Shown piece by piece: positions 33,699 to 45,366 of a stretch of DNA of 64,000 nucleotides; the first letter of the stretch is position 1; each line of letters opens with the position of its first letter. Below the pieces are notes generated by a model. The model had not been told where the DNA came from and ran no database searches. It worked only from the letters and a program-made list of their open reading frames with translations. This DNA is from Aedes albopictus (lineage: Eukaryota; Arthropoda; Insecta; Diptera; Culicidae). The position numbers and the translations under genes are program-made. Location: assembly GCF_035046485.1 (NCBI RefSeq), contig NC_085137.1, positions 4,255,977 to 4,319,976 of the forward strand. The letters are read 5' to 3'.

Positions 33699-34341
33699 AA
33701 TCTTTTGAAAAACCTGGTCGATCGTTTTCTTAAGATCTGGCAGCTTTCCATTTGGCAGGTACAGTGACGCAATCGATAGCGGGAAAGGCCATGTAATCCG
33801 TACCGCTATTATAGGTAGGTCGGTGTTCAGGTCTATCAGCTCCGAGGATATAAATATCTCGGATCTGATGTACCATCGGTAACTACCCCGGAGAGTTCGG
33901 TTCATCCGCTCTGTTGTGGCTTGATGGATTTCCTGCAGGGTGATCACTTCCGAGGAATGCAAATCCTGTAGAACCTGCAGGTCCGGGAGATTGTGGAAAA
34001 AGCCGTCAATGATCCATTGCAGGGCTAAATCTTGGTAAGGGCTTGGGGCTGGAGATTGGGTCCTACAACCCGGAGTTCCCGGGATGTCCGAATGCTAAGG
34101 ATTGACGGTTCCTCGTTTTGCCCGGATTTCCAAACTGTGTAATTCTCCTTATTCCGAAGATCTCCCACGTGTTCGACTGTATTGTTGTGGTTTTATCTTG
34201 CTTCACCCAACTCTAGCATTTACCAACCCATCTCATGATTTGATCCAACTTAAACCGTATTGCACATACCGCACATTTCGAGCTCGGACTGCGATTTAGA
34301 AGCTATGCGAAGGAAGAAAGAGCGAATGGAAAAGTATGTAG

Positions 34342-34764
34342 CTATGAACATTCTTTCTCGGTGCGATTATCATCATCATCGGTAGCAGCCAGCGTCTTGA
34401 CTGGCAGTCCGTCCTGTCCGTCAGTGAGAATGAACTTAATGGGTTTGCTACATATCACCGTCGGAGGATCGGACTCCGGCATGTTGCTGGATTCTTTGAA
34501 CACTTCTGATAAATTAGCATTTCTGCTAAATCGGTGAAAGACTTTCACCCCCATCATGCCCATGAGATTTTCAAGGAATATCCCAACGCTGATCGGTCCC
34601 ATGACGGTCCCCATTTCTGCTCCGGGAGCATTTGATGATGGCTTCTTCCCATGTCGGATCGTGCAAAATGATGATGCTTCTGGAGAAGGTCGGCCGCTCT
34701 CGCCGCCGTTGAACCGTAGGTAATGGCCATCATCATCATCATCGCAGGCGCTCTCTTTCTGCAC
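34342..34764 (-). CDS. Open frame of 140 codons, unrecognised
   Basis: On the minus strand this starts MQKESACDDDDD and ends EKECS. Asp runs at both ends come from ATC trinucleotides. It lies just upstream of the endonuclease start of the I-like LINE and could be debris of that element's first open frame, or a shadow frame within a 5' region of the plus-strand candidate exon at 34969. No domain, signal peptide or splice pattern supports it. Confidence 0.15.
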   Translation of the reverse strand: MQKESACDDDDDGHYLRFNGGESGRPSPEASSFCTIRHGKKPSSNAPGAEMGTVMGPISVGIFLENLMGMMGVKVFHRFSRNANLSEVFKESSNMPESDPPTVICSKPIKFILTDGQDGLPVKTLAATDDDDNRTEKECS

Positions 34765-34968
34765 CTTTTTCCTGGACGGTCAAGATCGACGCTGGTGGCG
34801 GTCGGTCCGCTTTGTTAGAGAAGAATTTCATTCGTGAATTTACTTTCGCAGTCGAAGGGAGTGCTTTCGTGTGTGTTATTCGAGTCGAGACTGATAAGAG
34901 CGTGATCGATCGCGGGTTTTAGCGGTAATCGAGCGAGTGACAAGCGACAGGTGATCGATTCCGGGGTC

Positions 34969-35071
34969 ATGGGAACTATGAAACAGATCAGGAGGCCTTG
35001 GATGGTGGTCGTCATCGCGACCGCTGTACTGTTGGCAGAGCTTTCTACGATCGTTAAAGGATTCCCTCCTC
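34969..35071 (+). CDS. Candidate first coding exon with signal peptide
   Basis: An ATG at 34969 in a good context (GGGGTCATGG) opens 34 codons. They begin MGTMKQIRRPWMVVVIATAV and then read LLAELSTIVKGFPP, a convincing signal peptide with a basic N-region and a hydrophobic core. The frame runs straight into a consensus donor, GTAAGT, at 35072 (phase 1). About 200 bases upstream are GC-balanced and free of repeats, as a 5' leader would be. The second ATG (residue 4) could be the actual start. The following exon is not visible, so the mature protein is unknown. Of the three isolated exon candidates this is the best supported. Confidence 0.45.
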
Positions 35072-36540
35072 GTAAGTTGTGAGATGAGCGTGTAATTGAG
35101 ATGATCATAAATCACCCGGTGAAAACCGATAGGGAGGGCAGACGACTCCAGCCGCGAAGGTTGATGAATTCAATTTATTAGCGTTCCGGAAAAGGAGAAC
35201 TGTTCCGCGTTTCCAAGAACGAGTGTGTGCAAAAATAGACGCCCGAGAAGAACAAGAACTGTGCGTAATTTGTGCTCGCTCCGTGCGAGATAAGAAGGCA
35301 TGAGTTGGGATCGCCCCGGCAATTACTCTCGAGTTATGACCTGCTCTGGTGGACTCTTGTACGGACAAGTGGAGTGCTTGAGTGTGTATGCGAGCGCATG
35401 TATGCTGTACCGAGGGATGAACCGAAACAAGTTATTCATTCTCTCGACATTGGCCTTGAAACATTATACAGGCGCAGGATGTACGTGTGGGCAATAAAGT
35501 CTACGTACATGCGATTGATGGGAGCACGCGTTAACGATTTTCGGGCAACCTGGTTGATCTGATATGGTACGGCCGACTCAGAAACCGTAAGGTTCAGCGC
35601 AGACTTTGGGCAGAATTTCAATTTTTCGAACAGCTGTTTGCAAATTCGCCATGATAATCAAAACTGTACTTCCTCTGCTTTGACCATGATTGGTTTTTTC
35701 TACCAGGTAATTATGACTGTTGTTCGTCTTGAACGCCGTTCTACGCCTCTACCCCTTCGTATGAGCAATGCATATGCACAAACAGGAATTATGTGCATCT
35801 AGCTTGACCGGCAGGGTGAGGTGACAAGACTACGCCTCCTGCAGGCCCGCGCACTCTGAATTGACCCCACGGAGCGGTAGCAGTAGCTGCGGCGGCAAGA
35901 GTAACGTGTTGATCACCTTGTTCTGACGAGAAACTCTATGTCACAGGCAGGCGCTGCGTTGCGTTGTTGTTGTCATCGTCGTCGACGACATCGCTTCTCG
36001 ACTGAGAAGCGGTTTACTACGGAACGAATTGAATGACCGGAGAAAAAAGATATGAAAACATAAAACGGGAAAAAATGCGCGAGTCTCGTGAGGCGTGCAA
36101 AAGTTGAATGATCTCGCGCTGCTATCCGCTCTATACGCATCACACATATCGTGCGCGATCATGGGAGGCGGGGTGGTGCATGTTGGCAATCGGAGAAGTA
36201 GGCTGCGGCAAGCAAGAACACAGAGGAGCCAGTGATTTTAGCATGATCGTAGTAATCATGAATGAGAAGAATGGATTATTTACGGTGTTATGCGGTTTGA
36301 TGATAATCATAAAGTGTCGCTGTTATCAAGAGCGAGAAATAAAACAGGTGGATGTTTTCAATGAATGATATAAATTGGATTGGATTTTTCCTTTATGATG
36401 TAGCATAAATATATTGAACCTTAAGAAAATTTGTTACACATTAATTTTATCTAATCAACACCAGTTACGAACACCACCTATACTGGGATTTTGTCTGGAT
36501 TCTGGAATTCTCGCAACATATCGTTTAAGCTATAATTACT
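35072..36540. other. Probable intron or intergenic stretch, no exon recognised
   Basis: No exon that would continue the candidate exon at 34969 is recognisable. Many short overlapping open frames, none with a motif. Confidence 0.4.
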
Positions 36541-36542
36541 TT

Positions 36543-36665
36543 TTCTTAGGAGAATTTCTTGGCTTTTCAGTCCGATTGTGAGATCAAAAACACCTTATGT
36601 TATGAGAACATAAGGTGTTTTTGATCTCACAATCGGACTGAAAAGCCAAGAAATTCTCCTAAGAA
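36543..36665. repeat. Perfect 59-bp inverted repeat with 5-base loop
   Basis: Bases 36543-36601 and 36607-36665 are exact reverse complements, separated by ATGAG. The arm begins TTCTTAGGAGAATTTCTTGG. A 10-bp direct repeat, ATAATTACTT, lies outside at 36532-36541 and 36697-36706 and could be a target duplication, but it is AT-rich and may be chance. Confidence 0.92.
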
Positions 36666-36802
36666 TACACCAAGAACAGTCGTAATCTTTCAACGCATAA
36701 TTACTTACTTTTAGTATTCTGGGTTTTACGGTAAATCATTCGTTGAAATAAAGTCGTTTTCCTCCAAAACTCGCCCTTAGTACTGAGGTATTTTGGTCGA
36801 AA

Positions 36803-36983
36803 GGAACTGTTCATAAACCACGTAGACCAAAATTTGGCCATCTCAGACCACCAAACCCCCACCCCCCTTCCCACTAGTAGACTTTTGCCCATACAAAAAT
36901 TTTGAAATTTGCATGGAGCGTAGACTTTGGCCAACACCACCCCCCTTCCCACCAAAAAGTCTACGTGATTTATGAATGGTCCC
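36803..36983. mobile_element. 181-bp inverted-repeat MITE with C-rich arm
   Basis: The left end GGAACTGTTCATAAACCACG and the right end, complementary with few mismatches (GTGATTTATGAATGGTCCC), form the terminal repeat. AAA flanks both sides. The C-rich runs near 36850 and 36940 and the CATACAAAAA word make it a relative of the element at 6451-6615. Confidence 0.7.
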
Positions 36984-37101
36984 AAAGGAGGCCACGCTTT
37001 ATTTTAAGAGTTTGCAGTTTTTGGCTACGTTAGATACGGTTTGGGTTCTTCAGCTCACGCAGAGAATGAGCCGACTGCCCCCCCTGTAGGCTAAGCTCGT
37101 A

Positions 37102-38168
37102 TCTCTCTGCCAAGAGATTCCCAGAATATGTATCTGCTAACGGATCCGCAGAATATCTACTGAGAGATTCCTAGAATCTCTGCTGAGAGATTCCTAGAAT
37201 CTCTGCTGAGAGATTCCTAGAATCTCTGCTGAGAGATTCCTAGAATCTCTGTCAAGAGATTCCCAGAATCTTTGCCGCTAGATTCCTAGAATCTCTGCCG
37301 AGGGATTCCCAGAATCTTTGCTGAGAGATTCCCAGAATCTCTGTTGAGAGATTCCCAGAATCTCTGTTGAAGGATTCCCATAATCTCTACCGAGAAATTC
37401 CCAGAATCTCTACCGAGAGATTCCCAGAATCTCTACCGAGAGATTCTCAGAATCTCTACCGAGAGATTTCCATAATCTCTGTTGATAGATTCCCTCTGCT
37501 GAGAGTTCCCCAGAAGTTCTTCCGAGAGATTCCCAGAATCTTTGCCGCTAGATTCCTAGAATCTCTGCCGAGGGATTCCCAGAATCTTTGCTGAGAGATT
37601 CCCAGAATCTCTGTTGAAAGATTCCCATAATCTCTACCGAGAAATTCCCAGAATCTCTACCGAGAGATTCCCAGAATCTCTACCGAGAGATTCCCAGAAT
37701 CTCTACCGAGAGATTCCCAGAATCTCTACCGAGAGATTTCCATAATCTCTGTTGATAGATTCCCTCTGCCGAGAGTTCCCAGAATCTCTTCCGAGAGATT
37801 CCCAGAATCTATTCCGAGAGATTCCCAGAATCTCTTCCGAGAGATTCCCAGAATATCTTCCGAGAGATTCCCAGAATATCTTCCGAGAGATTCCCAGAAT
37901 CTCTTCCGAGAGATTCCCAGAATCTCTTGCGAGAGATTCCCAGAATCTCTTGCAAGAGATTCCCAGAATCTCTGCCGAGAGATTCCCAGAATCTCTGCCG
38001 GGAGTTCCCAGAATCTCTGCCGAGAGATTCCCAGAATCTCTGCCGAGAGATTCCCAGAATCTCTGCCGAGAGATTCCCAGAATCTCTGCCGAGAGATTCC
38101 CAGAATCTCTGCCGAGAGATTCCCAGAATCTCTCGCAGAGATTCTGTGAATCTCTCGGCAGAGATTTT
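37102..38168. repeat. 23-bp minisatellite, about 46 units, each with an internal dyad
   Basis: The unit is 23 bp and contains the inverted repeat AGAGATTC-CCA-GAATCTCT. Sub-families differ in the linker (TGCTG, TACCG, TTCCG, TGCCG) and are clustered. A higher-order copy about 270 bp away repeats the same order of variants (compare 37271 on with 37541 on). Because 23 is not a multiple of 3 and the unit lacks stops, long open frames run through it on both strands, with a 23-residue period; these are not genes. Confidence 0.92.
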
Positions 38169-38176
38169 GGGCTTCG

Positions 38177-38187
38177 TGGCCGAGCGG
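38177..38187 (+). promoter_or_regulatory. A-box of a truncated tRNA-derived SINE head
   Basis: GGGCTTCGTGGCCGAGCGGT at 38169-38188 looks like the 5' part of a tRNA-derived SINE with A box TGGCCGAGCGG. No B box follows, so only a remnant is present. Confidence 0.4.
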
Positions 38188-38229
38188 TTAGCGGCGCACA
38201 GTGGGGAAAAACCGACCCAAAAAGGCACC

Positions 38230-39290
38230 TAATTATTGCGGCTGATTGCGATCTTTGAAGTCCATCTTTTCTGAATGGAAAAATGTCAAGGAATCGATTG
38301 GTGATATTTTCATTCTGCGGAATCGAGTGTAAGTGTCCATTTTGCCCCATTTTCCCCTAAAAACACTTTTTCTGAATTAAATAATGGTTTCAACTGATTG
38401 CGGCTAACCAACCAGTTTTTTCTTGCAGTAGAATGGCATTATATGGGACACACCTTGATGTGTATCATTTACTGAAAGTGTCCATTTTGCTTCATTTTCC
38501 CCTAAAATACTGTTTTTCAAGTGATTGCGGCCAACCAATTAATTTTTACCTGATGTAGAATTAACCGACGCATACTTTGGGGTGCTCCTCGATATATGTC
38601 AATGACTGGAAGTGCCCATTTTCCCCTAAAATACTGTTTTTATGAATTTAAAATTAGTTTTAACTGATTGCGACTAACCAACCCATTTTTACTTGATGTA
38701 CAATTAACCGGCGCATACTTTAAGGTGCACTTCGTTCTGTGTAATGGGGGGGGGGGGGGGGGGTGATGCCCATTTTGCTCCATTTTCCCCTAAACTACGG
38801 ATGTTCTGGATTTAAAAATAGTTTCAATTGATTGCAGCTAATCAATATTTTTTCCTGAAGTAGAATAGACCTATGCATACTATGGGATACACCTCGCGTT
38901 ATGCGTTAGTCTTAAATTGCCCGTTTCGCCCCATTTCCCCCTAAAGTACTGTTTTTTGGGTTAAAAAAGTTAGTTCCAACTACTAGCGGTTAACCAAGCA
39001 TTTTTTCATAATGTGAAATTAATCGATGCATTATATGCGGCACAACTTGTTCTGAGTCATTGACTAGAAGTGCCCATTTTTCTCCTTTTCCCCCTAAAAC
39101 ACTGTTTTTCTCGTTTGAGAAACAATTTCAACTAATTTAAGCTAACAAAACTAGTTTTTCCTCATGTAGAATTGATCAGTGTATATTGTCAGACAAACTT
39201 TGTGTCATCAACTGGAAGTAGTCATTTTGTCCTATTTTCCTCTAATACACTGGAACTGGAACTGGAACAAACTTTTTAACCCAGAAAATA
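38230..39290. repeat. Tandem array, period about 150 bp, 7 diverged units
   Basis: The words CCATTTTCCCCTAAA and ACTGATTGCGGCTAACCAAC recur at spacings of about 125-165 bp from 38350 to 39235. Units are well diverged. The array starts next to the SINE-head remnant. A G18 run expands one unit. Confidence 0.75.
38746..38763 (+). repeat. G18 homopolymer
   Basis: Eighteen consecutive G within one unit of the ~150-bp array. Confidence 0.95.
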
Positions 39291-39412
39291 CAGCATTTTA
39301 GGGGAAAATGGGGCGAAACGGGCAATTTCAGTACGCATAGCGCGAGATGTATCCCATAATATGCATAGGTCGATTCTACAGCAGGAAACAAAATATTGAT
39401 TAGCTGTAATCA
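39290..39412 (-). repeat. Inverted unit of the ~150-bp array
   Basis: Reverse-complement copy of 38800-38960: TTTTAGGGGAAAATGGGGCG, then CGGGCAATTT and TATGCATAGGTCGATTCTAC. It turns the array into an inverted-repeat structure. Confidence 0.75.
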
Positions 39413-40319
39413 ATAGGACAGATCGGTGAAGTACTAGATTTGTAGTAATGAGCTGAATTTTTGTATGGTGAGAAGGTCAATTCTCCGTTTCTGCAATGAA
39501 ATGGTGCAAAAAGCGTGGGTATTATGATTCCTTGCCTAATTTGATGCTGTTTGAGCAAAACTTTGGACAACAGTGTGTAGGGATTGAGAGGGATACTGAT
39601 AAAGCGAGAAACAGGGCATATAGCATTAGTCGCGGTGATGCGTCGCCAGAAAAACAAAGCAAACGAAGCGAACGATCAACATGAAACGGAACGTCAGTCT
39701 TGTAAAGTATTTCACACGAGTAGGATGCATTGTTTGCATACTTCCTCGTTTTAGAGAGTTTAGGCCATCGGAATTATCTGGCCAGGCTGATCCGGGTTGC
39801 CGGTGTCCGTCCGGACACCACAATGGTACAGCCGGTAGGTAGGTAAGCTCCCAACAGGTTGATAAGTAAAGGAATTCGTGCGCTTTCTTCCTTTTTGATG
39901 GTACGGCTGCGATTGGATGCAGAAGGAACCAATTTTTCATCACTCGTTGCGATGTGGGTTTCGCGTGGCTTCTTTGTTACGCTGGTGTTCGTGTGATGTT
40001 TTCGTTAGTCGGCTGTTCGGCTGGAGCTCCGCGGTGATGCAACTTTTGTGAAGTTTTTGTTTGTTTTGAAACGCAAATCGAATCTTGGCGAATCGGAATT
40101 TGGTGACGAGCTACGCGGTCTTCTTTTCACGTCATGCATTGGAGCTGCGCAAAGCACGATTCTGACAGTCGACGTTGTACTCAGTAAAAGGAGTTTCGTG
40201 AGTGATTCGCTTTTCAAGATTGTTGGACTAAATGATATATTGTATGATTGTGCCGTTTTGGATGTTGTTTTGGACATTCAGAGCTTGTTTCCGAGGACTC
40301 GAATATTTCACTCAATACT
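39413..40319. other. Stretch with no recognised gene, duplicated segment at its end
   Basis: About 40009-40110 resembles 40330-40415 (CGGCTGGAGCTCCGCGGTGA against CGGCTGGAACGGCACTGGAA, then GCAACTTTTGTGAAG against GCAACTTTGGGAAG). This suggests a local duplication involving the next candidate exon. Confidence 0.4.
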
Positions 40320-40464
40320 ATGGATTTGTTGTCGGCTGGAACGGCACTGGAACTTTGCGGTGAGGCAACTTTGGGAAGTTTTGTTACGCAAAGCAGAATT
40401 GATGACAAGCTGGGAACGAAAACGATATTTAATTGGCAAGAACTTCCTATTAGGACATTTATGC
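40320..40464 (+). CDS. Candidate first coding exon (48 codons plus one base)
   Basis: An ATG at 40320 (AATACTATGG) opens MDLLSAGTALELCGEATLGS, then a mixed hydrophilic sequence ending IFNWQELPIRTFM. It is followed by the donor GTGAGT at 40465. Amino-acid composition looks protein-like and there is no tandem repetition. No signal peptide and no recognised family. A related but stop-bearing copy of part of it lies about 300 bp upstream. The product is unknown and the exon is unproven. Confidence 0.28.
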
Positions 40465-40680
40465 GTGAGTGACTGTTGTTGATTTTTTACTCAATGGTTC
40501 GATGATGTAATTTTGGTCATTTGATTATTTTCGGCTTAGATATCACACAGATGCTAACTTGATTGGATTAGGTTTTACAGATTTTTACAGGAAAATACAT
40601 AGGAACAACAAAAAAATCATCCAGCATTATGAAGTTTAGCATGAAACGGTAGGGTCCAATGAGAAGCCACAGGGTAAGGG

Positions 40681-41244
40681 TAAACCACAACGAAAAGCGA
40701 ATTCCCCCGAGAGGGTAAGCTTAAGGCGAATTCCCCCGAGAGGGTAAGCCAAAGGCGAATTCCCCCGAGAGGGTAAGCCAGGCGAATTCCCCCGAGAGGG
40801 TAAGCCACAACGAAAAGCGAATTCCCCCGAGAGGGTAAGCTTAAGGCGAATTCCCCCGAGAGGGTAAGCCAGGCGAATTCCCCCGAGAGGGTAAGCCACA
40901 ACGAAAAGCGAATTCCCCCGAGAGGGTAAGCTTAAGGCGAATTCCCCCGAGAGGGTAAGCCAAAGGCGAATTCCCCCGAGAGGGTAAGCCACAACGAAAA
41001 GCGAATTCCCCTGAGAGGGTAAGCTAAAGGCGAATTCCCCCGAGAGGGTAAGCCAAAGGCGAATTCCCCCGAGAGGGTAAGCCACAACGAAAAGCGAATT
41101 CCCCCGAGAGGGTAAGCTTAAGGCGAATTCCCCCGAGAGGGTAAGCCAGGCGAATTCCCCCGAAAGGGTAAGCCACAACGAAAAGCGAATTCCCCCGAGA
41201 GGGTAAGCCAAAGGCGAATTCCCCCGAGAGGGTAAGCTTAAGGC
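40681..41244. repeat. ~30-bp minisatellite with variable linkers, about 18 units
   Basis: The core GCGAATTCCCCCGAGAGGGT plus AAGC is nearly invariant. It is followed by one of four linkers: TTAAG, CAAAG, CAG or CACAACGAAAA. The linkers recur in a partly ordered series, giving a higher-order repeat of about 90-120 bp. The frames that run through it on the minus strand (LTLSGEFAL and similar) are repeat artefacts. Confidence 0.93.
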
Positions 41245-42999
<1,755 letters not shown>

Positions 43000-43499
43000 N
43001 NNNNNNNNNNNNNNNNNNNNNNNNNNNNNNNNNNNNNNNNNNNNNNNNNNNNNNNNNNNNNNNNNNNNNNNNNNNNNNNNNNNNNNNNNNNNNNNNNNNN
43101 NNNNNNNNNNNNNNNNNNNNNNNNNNNNNNNNNNNNNNNNNNNNNNNNNNNNNNNNNNNNNNNNNNNNNNNNNNNNNNNNNNNNNNNNNNNNNNNNNNNN
43201 NNNNNNNNNNNNNNNNNNNNNNNNNNNNNNNNNNNNNNNNNNNNNNNNNNNNNNNNNNNNNNNNNNNNNNNNNNNNNNNNNNNNNNNNNNNNNNNNNNNN
43301 NNNNNNNNNNNNNNNNNNNNNNNNNNNNNNNNNNNNNNNNNNNNNNNNNNNNNNNNNNNNNNNNNNNNNNNNNNNNNNNNNNNNNNNNNNNNNNNNNNNN
43401 NNNNNNNNNNNNNNNNNNNNNNNNNNNNNNNNNNNNNNNNNNNNNNNNNNNNNNNNNNNNNNNNNNNNNNNNNNNNNNNNNNNNNNNNNNNNNNNNNNN
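43000..43499. other. Assembly gap of 500 N
   Basis: Placeholder gap. The left contig ends inside the GAT array, while the right contig starts in unrelated degenerate repeats, so the join may not be adjacent sequence. Confidence 0.98.
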
Positions 43500-44566
43500 G
43501 GTATCTGAAGGAACTTCGGTAGGAATCCCTTAAAAAAATTCTGGAGGAATCTCTGAAGAAACATCTGCAAGAATTCCTGAAACTCCTGGAAGAATCTCTG
43601 ATGGCATTCCTGGAAAGATCTCCTGTAGGAATTGTTAAAGGCACTTCAGAAGAACTCTCTGCAGGAATTCCTGAAGAAACTACTCACAGGATTTTTGATA
43701 ATTCTTCAGGCGGCATTTATGAATCCTTCTGCATGAATCTTTAAAGGGACTTCTGGAAGGATACCTGAACGAACTCCCGTTGAAATAGCTTAGGGAACTT
43801 CTAAAGGTGTTCTCAATGAACACGTGGAGGCATCTCTGAATCCTCCTGGAGCTATTAGGGAAATCCCTGAACGAACTCCTGGAGAAATCACTGAAGGAAC
43901 TTCTGGAGCAATTCTTGAAAAAAAAAGTCCTGAAAGAATCTCTGGAAAAATTTCTTGAGGCATCTCCAAGGTATTCCAAGAGGAATCCACGAAGGAATTT
44001 CTAGAGGGATTTTTTCCATGGAGGCGAATGAATTAAAATTAATAAATTTAAAGCCTCAAAAAAAAAAAAAAAATTCCAATTTCCAAAAATTTCTGAAAGA
44101 TATCCAGGAATCTCTAAGAAAACTCCTGGACTAGTTCCTAAAAAAACTCCTGTTGGAATTCCTTATGGAACTTCTGAAGGAATCCATGAAGGAACTTTCA
44201 TACTAATCTATGAGAATCCTTAAAGGATATTCTGGATGAATCTTTTATGTATCTCTAGGAGGCATCCCTGAATTCTCCTGAAAGAATTTCTGAAGGTACT
44301 ATAATCGAGATCTTCCTGAGAGATCTTCTGAAAAAAAAAATCATCCTGGTGGCATCCCTGAAGAATTTTCTGGAGGAATCCCAGGTGAATCTCTTGGAGG
44401 CATCACTGAATCGATCTGGAAGAATCTCTGAAGAAACTTCTGGAGAGATGTGAATGTGTGTTCTAAGAGTTGAGAAAATCAAACTCTTGTGATAGTGATC
44501 GTGGGATTTTTTTTATCTCAACTTTATGTAAACTTAATTTTGTTTGATCATCGGCGCGAAAAATGA

Positions 44567-44665
44567 AAATCAGCGGCGTATGGCGCTCCGCCGATACCTT
44601 GGTCGGCGTCGGCGTGGGACAAAAAGTGTCGGCGGCGGCGGCGTGGCGCGGCGGTGCACAGGTCT
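44567..44665. other. GC-rich block with GGC trinucleotides inside AT-rich repeats
   Basis: Contains GGCGTCGGCGTGGG and GTCGGCGGCGGCGGCGTGGC. The abrupt composition change indicates an insertion of separate origin. Nothing else is recognised in it. Confidence 0.5.
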
Positions 44666-45072
44666 AGTTCATGGAAGATTTTCTGAAGTGGTTGCAAGTG
44701 AACATTTTAGAGGAATCTCTAGAAAATTTCTTAAATCATTCATAGAGAATTCACTAAAGGAATCCCTAGACATTTTTATGAAATAAGGCATGGACAATTT
44801 TCTCAAGAAATCTCGTAAGCTAATGGAAGCTCTGGTGCTATGGAAAAGGAAATTGTAAAGAAGTCTTTTGATAAATTTCTTAAAGAATTCGTGAAAGATT
44901 TTTTCAAGAACTCTTTGAGAAATTTTTAAATGATCCATGAAAGGTATACCGAAAGAGCTAGTGGAGGGGTTTCTATAGGAGTGCCGGGGGAATTGCTCAG
45001 AGGAATTACTTAGGAAAACTATGGCAAGTTTTTCCAAAGAATCTTTTTTAGAGGAATTTCTGCAGAAAACTC

Positions 45073-45366
45073 CTCCTCTCCTCTCCTCTTCTTGGCGTAA
45101 CGTCCTCACTGGGACAAAACCTGCTTCTCAGCTTAGTGTTCTATGAGCACTTCCACAGTTATTAACTGAGAGCTTCCTCTGCCAATGACCATTTTGCATG
45201 TGTATATCGTGTGGCAGGCACGAAGATACTCTATGCTCAAGGAAGTCAAGGAAATTTCCATTACGAAAAGATCCTGGGCCGACCGGGAATCGAGCCCGTC
45301 ACCCTCAGCATGGTCATGCTGAATACCCGTGCGTTTACCGCCTCGGCTATATGGGCCCCGGCTATA
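45073..45366 (-). mobile_element. Feilai-type tRNA-derived SINE, 294 bp
   Basis: On the minus strand it starts TATAGCCGGGGCCC, has A box TAGCCGAGGCGG and B box GGCTCGATTCC. Then follows the body GCATAGAGTATCTTCGTGCC through TTAATAACTGTGGAAGTGCT to CAGTGAGGACGTTACGCCAA, and a purine tail of AAGAGGAG units. TGCAGAAAACTC is duplicated at 45061-45072 and 45367-45378 (12 bp). The Feilai name is from memory of the family; the SINE call itself is seen in the sequence. Confidence 0.88.

Larger units (their letters stand above)
29290..34040 (-). mobile_element. I-like LINE: endonuclease, RT and RNase H, with nested insertions
   Basis: From 34040 down on the minus strand. The endonuclease starts with DGFFHNLPDLQVL, VITLQEIHQ and NTDLPIIAVRI (34020-33780). 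It resumes after an insertion with LLPNSKLILGDVKGHH (about 32060-32010) and LSILNDGSNTFGRIDRRNKG (about 31970-31890). RT blocks follow: FTIEELTFVLRKTKGK (30780-30730) and the motif A region LTSLDLAKAYNRASMPG (about 30490-30430), then the thumb region (30290-29965). RNase H is seen as LLIVSDSASVLDGL (29710-29660) and HPFVQEIQELLN. The element ends with a CSTCSEPNTVEHFIENC zinc-like motif (29450-29400). Insertions lie at 31163-31804 and 32063-33698, the latter holding 32319-32519. Many frameshifts; dead. Confidence 0.82.

Noticed and set aside
37703..38350. 168- and 215-codon frames with a 23-residue repeat on both strands
   Set aside because: A 23-bp unit without stops is open in many frames on both strands; the periodic proteins follow from that, not from selection.
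37102..41244. CRISPR-like regular repeats
   Set aside because: Units are directly tandem or have 3-11 bp linkers, not unique spacers, and the genome is eukaryotic.
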